A DNA stretch of 64,000 bases from Streptomyces sp. TRM70350. GTDB lineage: Bacteria > Actinomycetota > Actinomycetes > Streptomycetales > Streptomycetaceae. Position numbers and translations under genes: made by a program. Within the stretch, counting starts at the first letter, position 1. The number at the start of each line of letters is the position of its first letter. The DNA is taken from assembly GCF_019219825.1 (NCBI RefSeq), contig NZ_JAHUXH010000001.1, positions 372,001-436,000 on the forward strand, written 5' to 3'. Shown here one piece after another: positions 45,302 through 52,926 of this stretch. The notes beneath the pieces are model-generated. The model worked only from the letters and a program-made list of their open reading frames with translations. It had not been told where the DNA came from and did no database searches.

Positions 45302-46465
45302 TCACGCGTGTGCGTCGACGGGGACCCAGCCGCCGCTGTCCGCGGACCGCGCCATCGCGTCCAGTACGACGGCACTGTGCACGGCGTCCGGCAGCGTGGC
45401 CCCGTGCGGGGTGCCCTCGGCGACGGAGCGCAGGAAGCGGTACGCCTCGATGACCTTCAGGTCGTCGTAGCCCATGGCGTTGGCGGCGCCCGGCTGGAAG
45501 GCGGCGAACTCGCCGTGCCCCGGGCCGACGTACACCGTGCTCACGGGCTGGTCCTGGTAGGCCTCGCCCCGGCTGATCCCCAGCTCGTTCATGCGCCGGA
45601 AGTCCCAGAACACCGCGCCCTTGGTGCCGTGCACCTCGAAGCCGTAGTTGTTCTGCTCGCCGACCGAGACCCGGCAGGCCTCCAGGACGCCCCGGGCACC
45701 CGAGGCGAAGCGCAGCAGACAGCTCACGTAGTCCTCGTTCTCGACCGGGCCGAGTTCGCCGCCGACGGCACGGGAGTGGCCGGCGGTGGCACCGGTGGGG
45801 CGGGCCCGCTCCGGGACGAAGATCGCCGTGTCGGCGGTGAGCGACGCGATGTCGCCGAGCAGGAAACGGGCCAGGTCGGCGCCGTGCGAGGCCAGATCGC
45901 CGAGCACTCCGCTGCCGCCGCGCTGCCGCTCGTACCGCCAGGTCAGGGCGCCCTCGGGATGCGCCGCGTAGTCGCTGAACAGCCGGAACCGGGCATGCGT
46001 GACGGCGCCGAGCTCACCGGAGGCGATCAGCTCGCGGGCGGTCTCGACGGCGGGCGCGTTGCGGTAGTTGAAGCCGACCGCGCCCTGCACGCCGGCCGTG
46101 GCCACCGCGTCGGCGACCGCGCGGGCGTCCCCGGCCGTGAGGCCGACCGGCTTCTCGATCCAGATGTGCTTGCCCGCCTCGGCCATGGCCACGCCGATCT
46201 CGCGGTGCAGGAAGTTCGGCGCGGTGATGCTGACCGCCCGCACGCGCGGATCGGCGGCCACCGCGCGCCAGTCGCGGGTCGCCGCGGCGAACCCGAACTG
46301 TTCTGCGGCCTGCTCGGCCCGGCCCGGCACCTCCTCGGCGACGGTCACCAGCTCCGGACGCAGGGGCAGCTGCGGGTAGTGGTGCGGGAGGCGGGCGTAG
46401 GCCTGGGTGTGGACCCGGCCCATCCAGCCGAATCCGACGACGGCGACGCCGAGCGTGTCCACCAT
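45302..46465 (-). CDS. Gfo/Idh/MocA-family oxidoreductase
   Basis: 387-aa NAD(P)-dependent dehydrogenase. Rossmann motif LGVAVVGFGWMGRVHTQAY, catalytic Lys in IWIEKPVGLTAGDA, GFNYRNAPAVETAREL, DLASHGADLARFLLG (His region) and the C-terminal FEVHGTKGAVFWDFRRMNEL. It is longer than, and distinct from, the dehydrogenase at 41054. ATG at 46465. It diverges from the second LacI gene and shares its operator, so it is the probable single-gene target of that regulator. Confidence 0.92.
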   Translation of the reverse strand: MVDTLGVAVVGFGWMGRVHTQAYARLPHHYPQLPLRPELVTVAEEVPGRAEQAAEQFGFAAATRDWRAVAADPRVRAVSITAPNFLHREIGVAMAEAGKHIWIEKPVGLTAGDARAVADAVATAGVQGAVGFNYRNAPAVETARELIASGELGAVTHARFRLFSDYAAHPEGALTWRYERQRGGSGVLGDLASHGADLARFLLGDIASLTADTAIFVPERARPTGATAGHSRAVGGELGPVENEDYVSCLLRFASGARGVLEACRVSVGEQNNYGFEVHGTKGAVFWDFRRMNELGISRGEAYQDQPVSTVYVGPGHGEFAAFQPGAANAMGYDDLKVIEAYRFLRSVAEGTPHGATLPDAVHSAVVLDAMARSADSGGWVPVDAHA

Positions 46466-46478
46466 GAGAGCCCCTCTT

Positions 46479-46490
46479 TGGACCGTTCCA
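46479..46490. promoter_or_regulatory. LacI operator at the dehydrogenase promoter
   Basis: TGGACCGTTCCA is the exact reverse complement of the site at 46594-46605, with the central CG of LacI-family operators. It sits 14 bp upstream of the dehydrogenase ATG. A half-similar CAGAACTGTTCCAG follows directly. Confidence 0.7.
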
Positions 46491-46593
46491 GAACTGTTCC
46501 AGGCCACCCTGAGTGCGCCCCCTGCCGGGTGTCAACCCTTCCACCTGCCCTCGACCACACTTCGACCACCCTTTGACAAGCCGAGGCACCTCA

Positions 46594-46605
46594 TGGAACG
46601 GTCCA
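46594..46605. promoter_or_regulatory. LacI operator overlapping the LacI start region
   Basis: TGGAACGGTCCA within the 16-bp near-palindrome CATGGAACGGTCCATG, 4 bp before the LacI ATG. Together with the matching site at 46479 it suggests repression of both divergent genes by one protein. A TTGACA lies at 46573-46578. Confidence 0.7.
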
Positions 46606-46609
46606 TGCC

Positions 46610-47611
46610 ATGAGACCGCCGACGATCCGTGACGTGGCCGAGCACGCCGGTGTCTCCAAGTCGCTGGTCTCGCTGGTCCTGCGCGGCTCCGACCAGGTGC
46701 GGCCCGAGAAGCGGCAGGCCGTTCTGCGGGCCGTGCGCGAGCTCGGCTACCGGCCGAACGCCGCCGCGCGCAGCCTCAGCGAGCAGCGCACCCGCACGGT
46801 CGGCGTCCTCCTGCACGACCTGCGCAATCCCTGGTACGTCGACCTGCTCGACGGTCTCAACTCCCTGCTGCACGCGGGCGGTCTGCACATGCTGCTCGCC
46901 GACGCCCGCCTCAACCGCCGTACCGGCCAGGACCCCACCGGCCCCTTCCAGGACCTGGGTGTCGACGGCCTGGTCGTGGTCGGCACGCTGCCCGATCCCG
47001 CGGCACTCGGCGCGGTCGCCGAGCGGATACCCGTGGTGCTGGCGGGCGCCCGCGAACCCGTACCGCCCGGCGTGGACGTGGTCGCGGGCGACGACGAGAA
47101 GGGCGCGCGGCTCGTCACGGAGCACCTCATCGGCCTCGGCCACCGCCGCATCGCCCACATCGCGGGCTACGGCGCCGTCGGCGACCTGCGGCGGCGCGGC
47201 TTCGAGGCGACGATGCGCGAGCACGGCCTGGCCGACCTGGCCGTGGTGGAGCCCGGCGACATGACGGAGGAGGGCGGCTACCGCACCACCGTCCGGCTGC
47301 TCAGCCGCCCCGACCGGCCCACCGCCGTCTTCGCGGTCAACGACATCGCCTGCGTCGGCGCGCTGTCGGCGGCCGGGGAGCTGGGGCTGCGCGTTCCGCG
47401 CGACCTGTCGGTGGCCGGTTACGACAACACCAGCATCTCCCGGCTGCGGCACCTGTGGCTCACCACCGTCGACAACGCCGGCCACGAGGTCGGCCGCCGC
47501 GCCGCCCGCTGCCTGCTCGACCGGCTGGAGACGGCCGGGGGAGAGGGGCGGCTCCAACTCGCGGTGCCGACGCTGGAGATCCGCGGCACGACGGGCGCCG
47601 TCACTGACTGA
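46610..47611 (+). CDS. LacI-family transcriptional regulator
   Basis: 333-aa repressor with the standard HTH TIRDVAEHAGVSKSLVSLVLRGSDQV and hinge RELGYRPNAAARSLSEQRT. The ligand domain contains VGVLLHDLRNPWYVDLLDGL, GLGHRRIAHIAGYGAVGDLRRRGF and VFAVNDIACVGALSAAGELGLRVPRDL. The ligand is probably a sugar. The start lies so close to the operator that the RNA may be leaderless or nearly so. Its 3-prime end overlaps the cupin remnant by 11 bp. Confidence 0.93.
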   Translation: MRPPTIRDVAEHAGVSKSLVSLVLRGSDQVRPEKRQAVLRAVRELGYRPNAAARSLSEQRTRTVGVLLHDLRNPWYVDLLDGLNSLLHAGGLHMLLADARLNRRTGQDPTGPFQDLGVDGLVVVGTLPDPAALGAVAERIPVVLAGAREPVPPGVDVVAGDDEKGARLVTEHLIGLGHRRIAHIAGYGAVGDLRRRGFEATMREHGLADLAVVEPGDMTEEGGYRTTVRLLSRPDRPTAVFAVNDIACVGALSAAGELGLRVPRDLSVAGYDNTSISRLRHLWLTTVDNAGHEVGRRAARCLLDRLETAGGEGRLQLAVPTLEIRGTTGAVTD

Positions 47612-47756
47612 CCGCGCAGGCCTTGCGCAGCGTCGCGTGCACCGTCCACGTCGTGCGGTCACCCTCGCGCAGCACCGCCATGTCGCCGGGGCCGACGTGC
47701 AGCGTGAGCCCGCCCGCCACCTCGATCGTCGCCGACCCGCTGATCACGAGACGATG
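47601..47756 (-). pseudogene. C-terminal remnant of a cupin-domain protein
   Basis: HRLVISGSATIEVAGGLTLHVG with PGDMAVLREGDRTTWTVH and a normal stop is the last part of a DUF861/EutQ-like cupin, in which the WxVH turn is conserved. About 51 codons remain; upstream the sequence switches to a GntR-type gene on the other strand. Confidence 0.7.
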
Positions 47757-47839
47757 CGGTATCGCGCTCGCGGGCGGACACCTCGTCGCGGGCGCCGGGA
47801 GGGCCGCGGAGAGCTCTCGACGCCCGTCCGAGCACCGGA

Positions 47840-48128
47840 GAGCAGGCCGAACAGCTCGCGCTGACGCAGCTGAGGCAGGCGATCCTGCGCGGCGAGATGG
47901 CACCGGCACAGCGGCTGGTGGAGAACGAACTCGCCGAGCAGTTCGGTGTGACCCGGGCGAGCATCCGGGCGGCGCTGATCGATCTGGACGCACAGGGAGT
48001 GGTCGAGCGGATCCGCAACCGCGGCTCGCGGGTGCGGGTGGTGACCGTGGACGAAGCGGTCGCCACCACGGAGTGCCGCATGGTCCTGGAAGGGCTGTGC
48101 GCGGCGAAGGCGGCCGTCGCGGCCGACG
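47840..48128 (+). pseudogene. GntR-family regulator remnant lacking its effector domain
   Basis: EQLALTQLRQAILRGEMAPA followed by ENELAEQFGVTRASIRAALIDL and VVERIRNRGSRVRVVT is a complete FadR-type winged helix, and MVLEGLCAAKAAVAAD begins the FCD domain. The sequence ends after about a quarter of the domain and changes into a transporter fragment. No start codon is evident at the left junction either. Confidence 0.7.
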
Positions 48129-48144
48129 ATCGGCGGCCCGGCCG

Positions 48145-48435
48145 GCGACCAGCAACAGCGCCCAGACCATGATCTACGCGACGGTGTCGATCCTTTCCGC
48201 CCCGGAGAACCGGGCCACGGCGGTCGGCTGGACGTCCGGCATGGGCCGCTTCGGCGCGGTGTTCGGGCCCTGGCCGGGCGGCCAGTTGCTCGCCGCGGAC
48301 CAGGGCGACTGGGGTTTCACGGCCGTCGCGCTCGCCGGTGTCTCGTCGATGGTCTTCATCGGTGTGGCGGCGCTGCGCGGCGGACGGAAGTCGTCGGGCA
48401 CCGGGGCCCAGCAGGAGCTGGTCACGGCTCACTGA
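48145..48435 (+). pseudogene. C-terminal remnant of an MFS transporter (AAHS-like)
   Basis: QTMIYATVSILSAPENRATA and VGWTSGMGRFGAVFGPWPGG match the last part of aromatic-acid:proton symporters (RATALGW, GRLGAILGP motifs), with two closing hydrophobic segments and a stop. The N-terminal ten helices are missing. It is fused directly to the GntR remnant. Confidence 0.7.
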
Positions 48436-48454
48436 GGGATCTCCGACGACCGGG

Positions 48455-48480
48455 GAGGTGGTGGGGCGCCCCACCACCTC
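48455..48480. terminator. Terminator hairpin between MFS remnant and DM13 gene
   Basis: 12-bp perfect inverted repeat GAGGTGGTGGGG and CCCCACCACCTC with only CG between them, 20 bp past the MFS stop and 9 bp before the DM13 stop on the other strand. Confidence 0.6.
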
Positions 48481-48489
48481 GACCGGTGC

Positions 48490-49044
48490 TCAGGTGCGCG
48501 CCAGCTCCGCCGCCCCGAACGACACGTCGAACCGGTCGCACCAGATGCTCACGCTGGTGAAAGCGGCCGGATCGACACCCGCCGGGATCGCGTAGTTCTG
48601 GTCACCCTTGTTGCCCTTGAGCCGCCCCAGGCTCTCGTACGCCCCGTCGTCGAACACATGCCACCCCGCCCGGCCCTCCTTCACCGGCGCGTCCGTCAGC
48701 CACACCCGCAGGTCCGGGCCGTTGCTGGTGTTGAGGTCCGTCAGCCGCAGCACATGGGAGCCGTCGGGGAGCCGCAGCAGGCTCACCGTGCCGGACGTGG
48801 CGTGCTCATGGCTGATCAGTTCCCCTTGGGCGACCGTCACCGGCTCCGCGGGAGTGGGCGTCGCGGAACCGCTGTCCGCGGCAGGCACATCGGGAGCGCC
48901 GGACGCGACCGGCGGCGCCGCGGGCACCGCCTCCTGCACGGTCTCGTCCACCCACAACTTCCACGGCTGGAACCAGTACAGCCCCACCGCGACGACCGCC
49001 AGCGCGACCACCGCACTCACCGGCACCCAGAACCTGCGCCCCAT
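48490..49044 (-). CDS. Membrane-anchored DM13-domain protein
   Basis: 184-aa protein with one N-terminal transmembrane helix (FWVPVSAVVALAVVAVGLYWF), a Pro/Ala linker and an extracellular DM13 domain: GELISHEHATSGTVSLLRL, LRLTDLNTSNGPDLRVWLTD, then YAIPAGVDPAAFTSVSIWCDRFDVSFG. The single conserved Cys of DM13 is present in SIWCDRF. DM13 domains are proposed redox or electron-transfer domains. ATG at 49044 has GGAAGGAG 6 nt upstream. Confidence 0.88.
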   Translation of the reverse strand: MGRRFWVPVSAVVALAVVAVGLYWFQPWKLWVDETVQEAVPAAPPVASGAPDVPAADSGSATPTPAEPVTVAQGELISHEHATSGTVSLLRLPDGSHVLRLTDLNTSNGPDLRVWLTDAPVKEGRAGWHVFDDGAYESLGRLKGNKGDQNYAIPAGVDPAAFTSVSIWCDRFDVSFGAAELART

Positions 49045-49141
49045 ACCCGACTCCTTCCGTTCGTGATCGAGGCAATTCAAGTCACACCCACCGGCGGACC
49101 GCGACCCTCAAGCGGATGACGGAACTCTTACGGCCGCCCCG

Positions 49142-49560
49142 GGGCTGGTGGCCCTGCTGCTGCCGCTCAGTCAGGCGAGCGCCTGGGGCTGGGGCTCGGC
49201 GCGGGTCGTCGGGCTGTTCGCCGCCGCCGTCGCCCTGTTCGCGCCGTGGCTGTTCGCGGAGGCCCGCTCCCGCACCCCGCTCACCGACCTGCGCGTGATG
49301 CGCCTGCCTGCTGTGCCGACCAACCAACACCGCCGCGCTGCTGTGCGAAGACACTGCTCACCAGCGGTGCCGCGCTCGGCGCGCCGGCTGTGGCTTCCTC
49401 ACCCTGTGGCGCGACCGGCCGTGGCAGGTGGCCGTGGTCGCCGGTGTGTTCGGCTTCGGCATCGGACTCGCCTTCGCGCGGCTTCGCGCTGCCGGCGGTG
49501 CTGTGCCCGGCCTCGGGGACCGCGCCGGAGCCCCGCCGTACCCGCTGCGCAAGGCTGACG
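49142..49560 (+). pseudogene. MFS (EmrB/QacA-type) transporter remnant
   Basis: ALLLPLSQASAWGWGS, then FAPWLFAEARSRTPLTDLRVM, is the loop between two helices typical of 14-helix drug exporters. Further on, WQVAVVAGVFGFGIGLAFA is another helix in a different frame. Frameshifted, without start or complete helix set. It lies directly upstream of the second tRNA-Pro. Confidence 0.65.
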
Positions 49561-49665
49561 CCGCGACGGGCGCCACGTTCGCCCGGTCCGTGCCCTTCGA
49601 GGGCTGTCGCGACCATGGGGTAGGGTTTACCTGCACGTTCACGCGGTCGCCGCGAGTACGTGCAT

Positions 49666-49739
<74 letters not shown>

Positions 49740-49746
49740 CGCTGTG

Positions 49747-49784
49747 GACCAGCGGGTCTGCCGATCACGGCAGGCCCGCTGGTC
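49747..49784 (+). terminator. Terminator after the second tRNA-Pro
   Basis: 17-bp stem GACCAGCGGGTCTGCCG paired with CGGCAGGCCCGCTGGTC (one G-T pair) around an ATCA loop, 8 nt past the tRNA. Unlike the first copy it lacks a T-run. Confidence 0.8.
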
Positions 49785-49937
49785 GCGTTCGGGCCCGTTC
49801 GATCCGGTCCTCCGACAGCCGGCGGGTGCTCGCCCGTCAGCGTCCCGTGGCGTGGTCGGAGCCCGTCACCCTCCCCCGAAGGCGACGGGCCCCGACCGCT
49901 CCCCCGGTGCCGGAGTGTGGTCCAGGCGTCCGTGCGG

Positions 49938-51023
49938 TCACCAGCACATGACCGCTGTCTCGCCCGGACCCCACGAGGAGTACAGGCGCACACGGACGAA
50001 ATAGCGGCGGCCCTTGACGAGCCGGGCCCGGATGGTGGCGTTGCCCGGGGTGCCTCCGTCGTCCTGTCCGGTCAGGTAGCGGGGTTCGCCGTCCCGCTCC
50101 TCGAAGACCACGACGACGGTGTCGCTGTCGCCGAAGGTGCCCACCGTGTACGTGCGGGTCTGAGGCGGCTCGACGGTGAAGTCGGCCTGCTCGCCCGGCC
50201 CGAGACGCAGCGGCGCCGAGCGGAACGGCACCAGCGTGGGCGGCCGCACCGGCTCGGCCGACGGGTACCAGCGCAGTACGAACTCCTTGTCCAGGGCGGA
50301 GAGCGTGCCGGGCGGGTTCAGTCCCGCGCGGAACTGCTCGGGCTCCAGGATCAGCCCCGACGGGAACGGGTACTCCATGATCGACTGCGGGTCCCACACC
50401 GAGCCGTTGACCTCGTCCGGGTCGAGCTTGCGCAGGACGTTGAAGAAGGTCCGGTCGCGGTTCCAGAAGTTCGGCGGGCCCGCCAACTCGTCGTAGACGG
50501 CCTCGTCGTCCCAGTGGATACCGGCGAACGGGCTCTGGTGCTCGTGCAGCATCCCGAGCGCGTGCCCGATCTCGTGCAGGGCCGTGCCACGCTCCCCGGG
50601 CTCGGTCAGATCCCAGCCGAAGTTCATCGTGCGTTCGTTCAGGCCGACCCGGAGCGCGTCCCTGCCCACCATCGACCACGAGCCGTCGCCCAACTGGAAG
50701 CCGATCCGCAGCTCGGCCTCCGTCCGGTCGTCGACCTCGGTGAAGGTGAGGCCGATGCCCAGGCCCTGCCACTCCTCGAAGCACTCGCGGACGACGTCCT
50801 GCTGCTCCTTGGCGCCACCCCACGACACCCGCCGGGTCTCCCCGGTCCCCGGGACCGGGATGACGGAGCCGTCGGCGTCGCCGTCGAAGAAGTAGTAGTG
50901 GAGCACGGTGCCGTTGACCCACATCCGGCGGCCGCCGACGAGCGCACTGAGCCGCTCGGCGGTCAGCCCCGGGGCGAAGACGGGGGCCGACGCCTGCGCG
51001 AGGGAGCAGTAGCGTCCGGGCAT
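49938..51023 (-). CDS. M12A (astacin-like) zinc metallopeptidase
   Basis: 361-aa protease. The zinc site is ALHEIGHALGMLHEHQSP, residues about 148-165, which is the HExxHxxGxxHE of astacins; the Met-turn is SIMEYPFPSG. The N-terminal substrate strand is LHYYFFDGDADGSV. A C-terminal beta domain (RTYTVGTFGDSDTVVVVFEERDG) resembles PPC-like carbohydrate or pre-peptidase domains. No signal peptide was identified at MPGRYCSLAQ, so secretion is unclear. Divergent from the LAL regulator. Confidence 0.88.
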   Translation of the reverse strand: MPGRYCSLAQASAPVFAPGLTAERLSALVGGRRMWVNGTVLHYYFFDGDADGSVIPVPGTGETRRVSWGGAKEQQDVVRECFEEWQGLGIGLTFTEVDDRTEAELRIGFQLGDGSWSMVGRDALRVGLNERTMNFGWDLTEPGERGTALHEIGHALGMLHEHQSPFAGIHWDDEAVYDELAGPPNFWNRDRTFFNVLRKLDPDEVNGSVWDPQSIMEYPFPSGLILEPEQFRAGLNPPGTLSALDKEFVLRWYPSAEPVRPPTLVPFRSAPLRLGPGEQADFTVEPPQTRTYTVGTFGDSDTVVVVFEERDGEPRYLTGQDDGGTPGNATIRARLVKGRRYFVRVRLYSSWGPGETAVMCW

Positions 51024-51069
51024 GCGCACAGACTGCCGTCGGCCGCCCCCGGGGCGCCTGAGTCGGGGG

Positions 51070-51102
51070 CTACTCAAGTCGCCCTGTATCAAGACTGAGT
51101 AG
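51070..51102. promoter_or_regulatory. Inverted repeat between the metallopeptidase and LAL regulator
   Basis: CTACTCA at 51070-51076 and TGAGTAG at 51096-51102, perfect 7-bp arms with 19 bp between. It lies 20 bp upstream of the regulator start and 47 bp upstream of the peptidase start. Confidence 0.5.
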
Positions 51103-51121
51103 GAGCGCTCTTGCTCACGTG

Positions 51122-52912
51122 ATGACTTACGAACAGGAAGCGAAGACCCTGGAGCTGCCCTGGCCGTTCACCGGGCGGGAGGACGAACTCGACCTGGTGC
51201 GCCGCTCGCTCACCGCCGGCCGGCCCGGCATCGTGGTGACCGGGCCCGCCGGGTGCGGCAAGACCCGCCTGGTCACCGAGGCCGTCCGCGGCACCGACTG
51301 CGCCAGGGCCGCCGGAACACCCGAGACCCGGGAGATCCCCTTCGCCGCGTTCGCCCACCTGCTGCCCGAGCGGGTCACCCTGCACCGGGCGGTGCAACTG
51401 CTGTCCGGTGTACGGCTGTTGCTGGTCGACGACGCGCACGTGCTCGACGACGCCTCGGCCGCCCTGGTGCACCAGCTCGCCGTGCACGGCCGCACCCGCC
51501 TGCTGGTCGTCGCCACCGACGGCACACCCGTGCCCGGGGCGATCTCCCGGCTGTGGACCGGCGAACTGCTGCCCCGGCTCGCCCTGGAACCCCTGCCCGC
51601 CGAGGAGACGGCACCGCTGCTCACCGCGGGCGCGGGCGGCCCGCTGGAGCCGCTCACCGCCAACCGGCTGCACCGCCTGTGCCGGGGCGACCTGCGGCTG
51701 CTGCGCGACCTGCTCGGCGCGCTGCGCGACAGCGGGCTGCTCACCCGCGTCGAGGGCACCGACGAGCGGGCGTGGCGCGGACCGGCGCCGGTCACCGCGA
51801 CGGTCCGCGACCGCATCGCCCCCGCCCTCGAGCGCATCGCCCCCGAGGAGCGCGAGACCCTCGACCGCCTCGCCTTCGCCGAGCCCCTCCCGCTGCTCAT
51901 GGACACCCTCGACCTCGGCATCCTCGAACGGCTCGAACAGGACGCCCTGATCCACATCGACGACCAGGGCACCGTCCACCTCGCCCACCCCCTGCTCGGC
52001 CCCGCCCTGCGAGCCACGGCCGGAACGCTGCGCGCGCGGCGCCTGGCGGGCACGCCGGACCGGTGCGATGCCGCCCTGGCCGCCGAACAGGCGGCACTGC
52101 TGCGGCGCATCGAGGAGGCCGACGTACGACCGCTGCCCACGCCCGTGGGGGAGTGGCTCGCGGCCGAGGGCGCCCCGGTGCCGGCCGGGTACGCCGCCGT
52201 GCGGGCGCGGTTCGCGCGGTTGCGCGGAGAGCTGCGGGAGGCCGGGGCGTGGGCGCGGGAGGGTCTGCGCGACACGGCCGACGACCCGTCCTGCCGTGCC
52301 GAACTCGCCCTCTCCGCGGCCCAGTCGGGCGATGTGACCGCCGCCGGGGACGCGGAGGTGAGCGGTGCCGTGGCCGTCTGGGCGGCGGCCGCGCGCGGCG
52401 ACCTCGACAAAGCGCTCGCGGCGGTCGACGCGGACCGTGCCTACGACGCCGTACGCCTCGGTGCGCCGGAGCACGCCACCGGGCGCCTGCGGGGCGTGTT
52501 CGCCGAGCACGCCGACGCGCTCGCCCGTGGCGACGGGCCCGCCCTGGACCGGGCGGCCGAACGGCTTCAGGAGCGCGGGTTCCTGCTGTTCGCCGCCGAG
52601 GCGCACGCCCAGGCGGTACGGGCACACCGCGACCCGCGCGCGGCGCGAACGTCACGCACGCGCGCGGCGGCCCTGGCCCGACGCTGCCAGTCCCCCCGTA
52701 CCCCGGCTCTCTCCGGCCTCGCCCTCGGCGAACTCACCGCCCGCCAGCGCCAGATCGTCACCCTCGCCGCGGCCGGTCTGAGCAACCGCCAGATCGCCGA
52801 ACAGCTCACCCTCTCCGTCCGCACGGTCGGCAACCACCTCTACAGCGCCTACGCCCGCCTCGGCGCCGGCGACCGGACCGCCCTGCCCTGGCTGGTGGAA
52901 CAGCCGGCGTGA
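51122..52912 (+). CDS. LAL-type LuxR regulator with an AAA-like ATPase domain
   Basis: 596-aa regulator. The N-terminal STAND/AAA ATPase has Walker A VTGPAGCGKTRLVTEA and Walker B LLVDDAHVLDDASAALVHQLA; the middle is helical. The C-terminal LuxR HTH is LTARQRQIVTLAAAGLSNRQIAEQLTLSVRTVGNHLYSAYARLG. At about 600 aa it is shorter than MalT-size (900 aa) members, lacking most TPR repeats. ATG at 51122. It probably controls the divergent metallopeptidase. Confidence 0.93.
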   Translation: MTYEQEAKTLELPWPFTGREDELDLVRRSLTAGRPGIVVTGPAGCGKTRLVTEAVRGTDCARAAGTPETREIPFAAFAHLLPERVTLHRAVQLLSGVRLLLVDDAHVLDDASAALVHQLAVHGRTRLLVVATDGTPVPGAISRLWTGELLPRLALEPLPAEETAPLLTAGAGGPLEPLTANRLHRLCRGDLRLLRDLLGALRDSGLLTRVEGTDERAWRGPAPVTATVRDRIAPALERIAPEERETLDRLAFAEPLPLLMDTLDLGILERLEQDALIHIDDQGTVHLAHPLLGPALRATAGTLRARRLAGTPDRCDAALAAEQAALLRRIEEADVRPLPTPVGEWLAAEGAPVPAGYAAVRARFARLRGELREAGAWAREGLRDTADDPSCRAELALSAAQSGDVTAAGDAEVSGAVAVWAAAARGDLDKALAAVDADRAYDAVRLGAPEHATGRLRGVFAEHADALARGDGPALDRAAERLQERGFLLFAAEAHAQAVRAHRDPRAARTSRTRAAALARRCQSPRTPALSGLALGELTARQRQIVTLAAAGLSNRQIAEQLTLSVRTVGNHLYSAYARLGAGDRTALPWLVEQPA

Positions 52913-52926
52913 ACGCCGGGCCGTCC

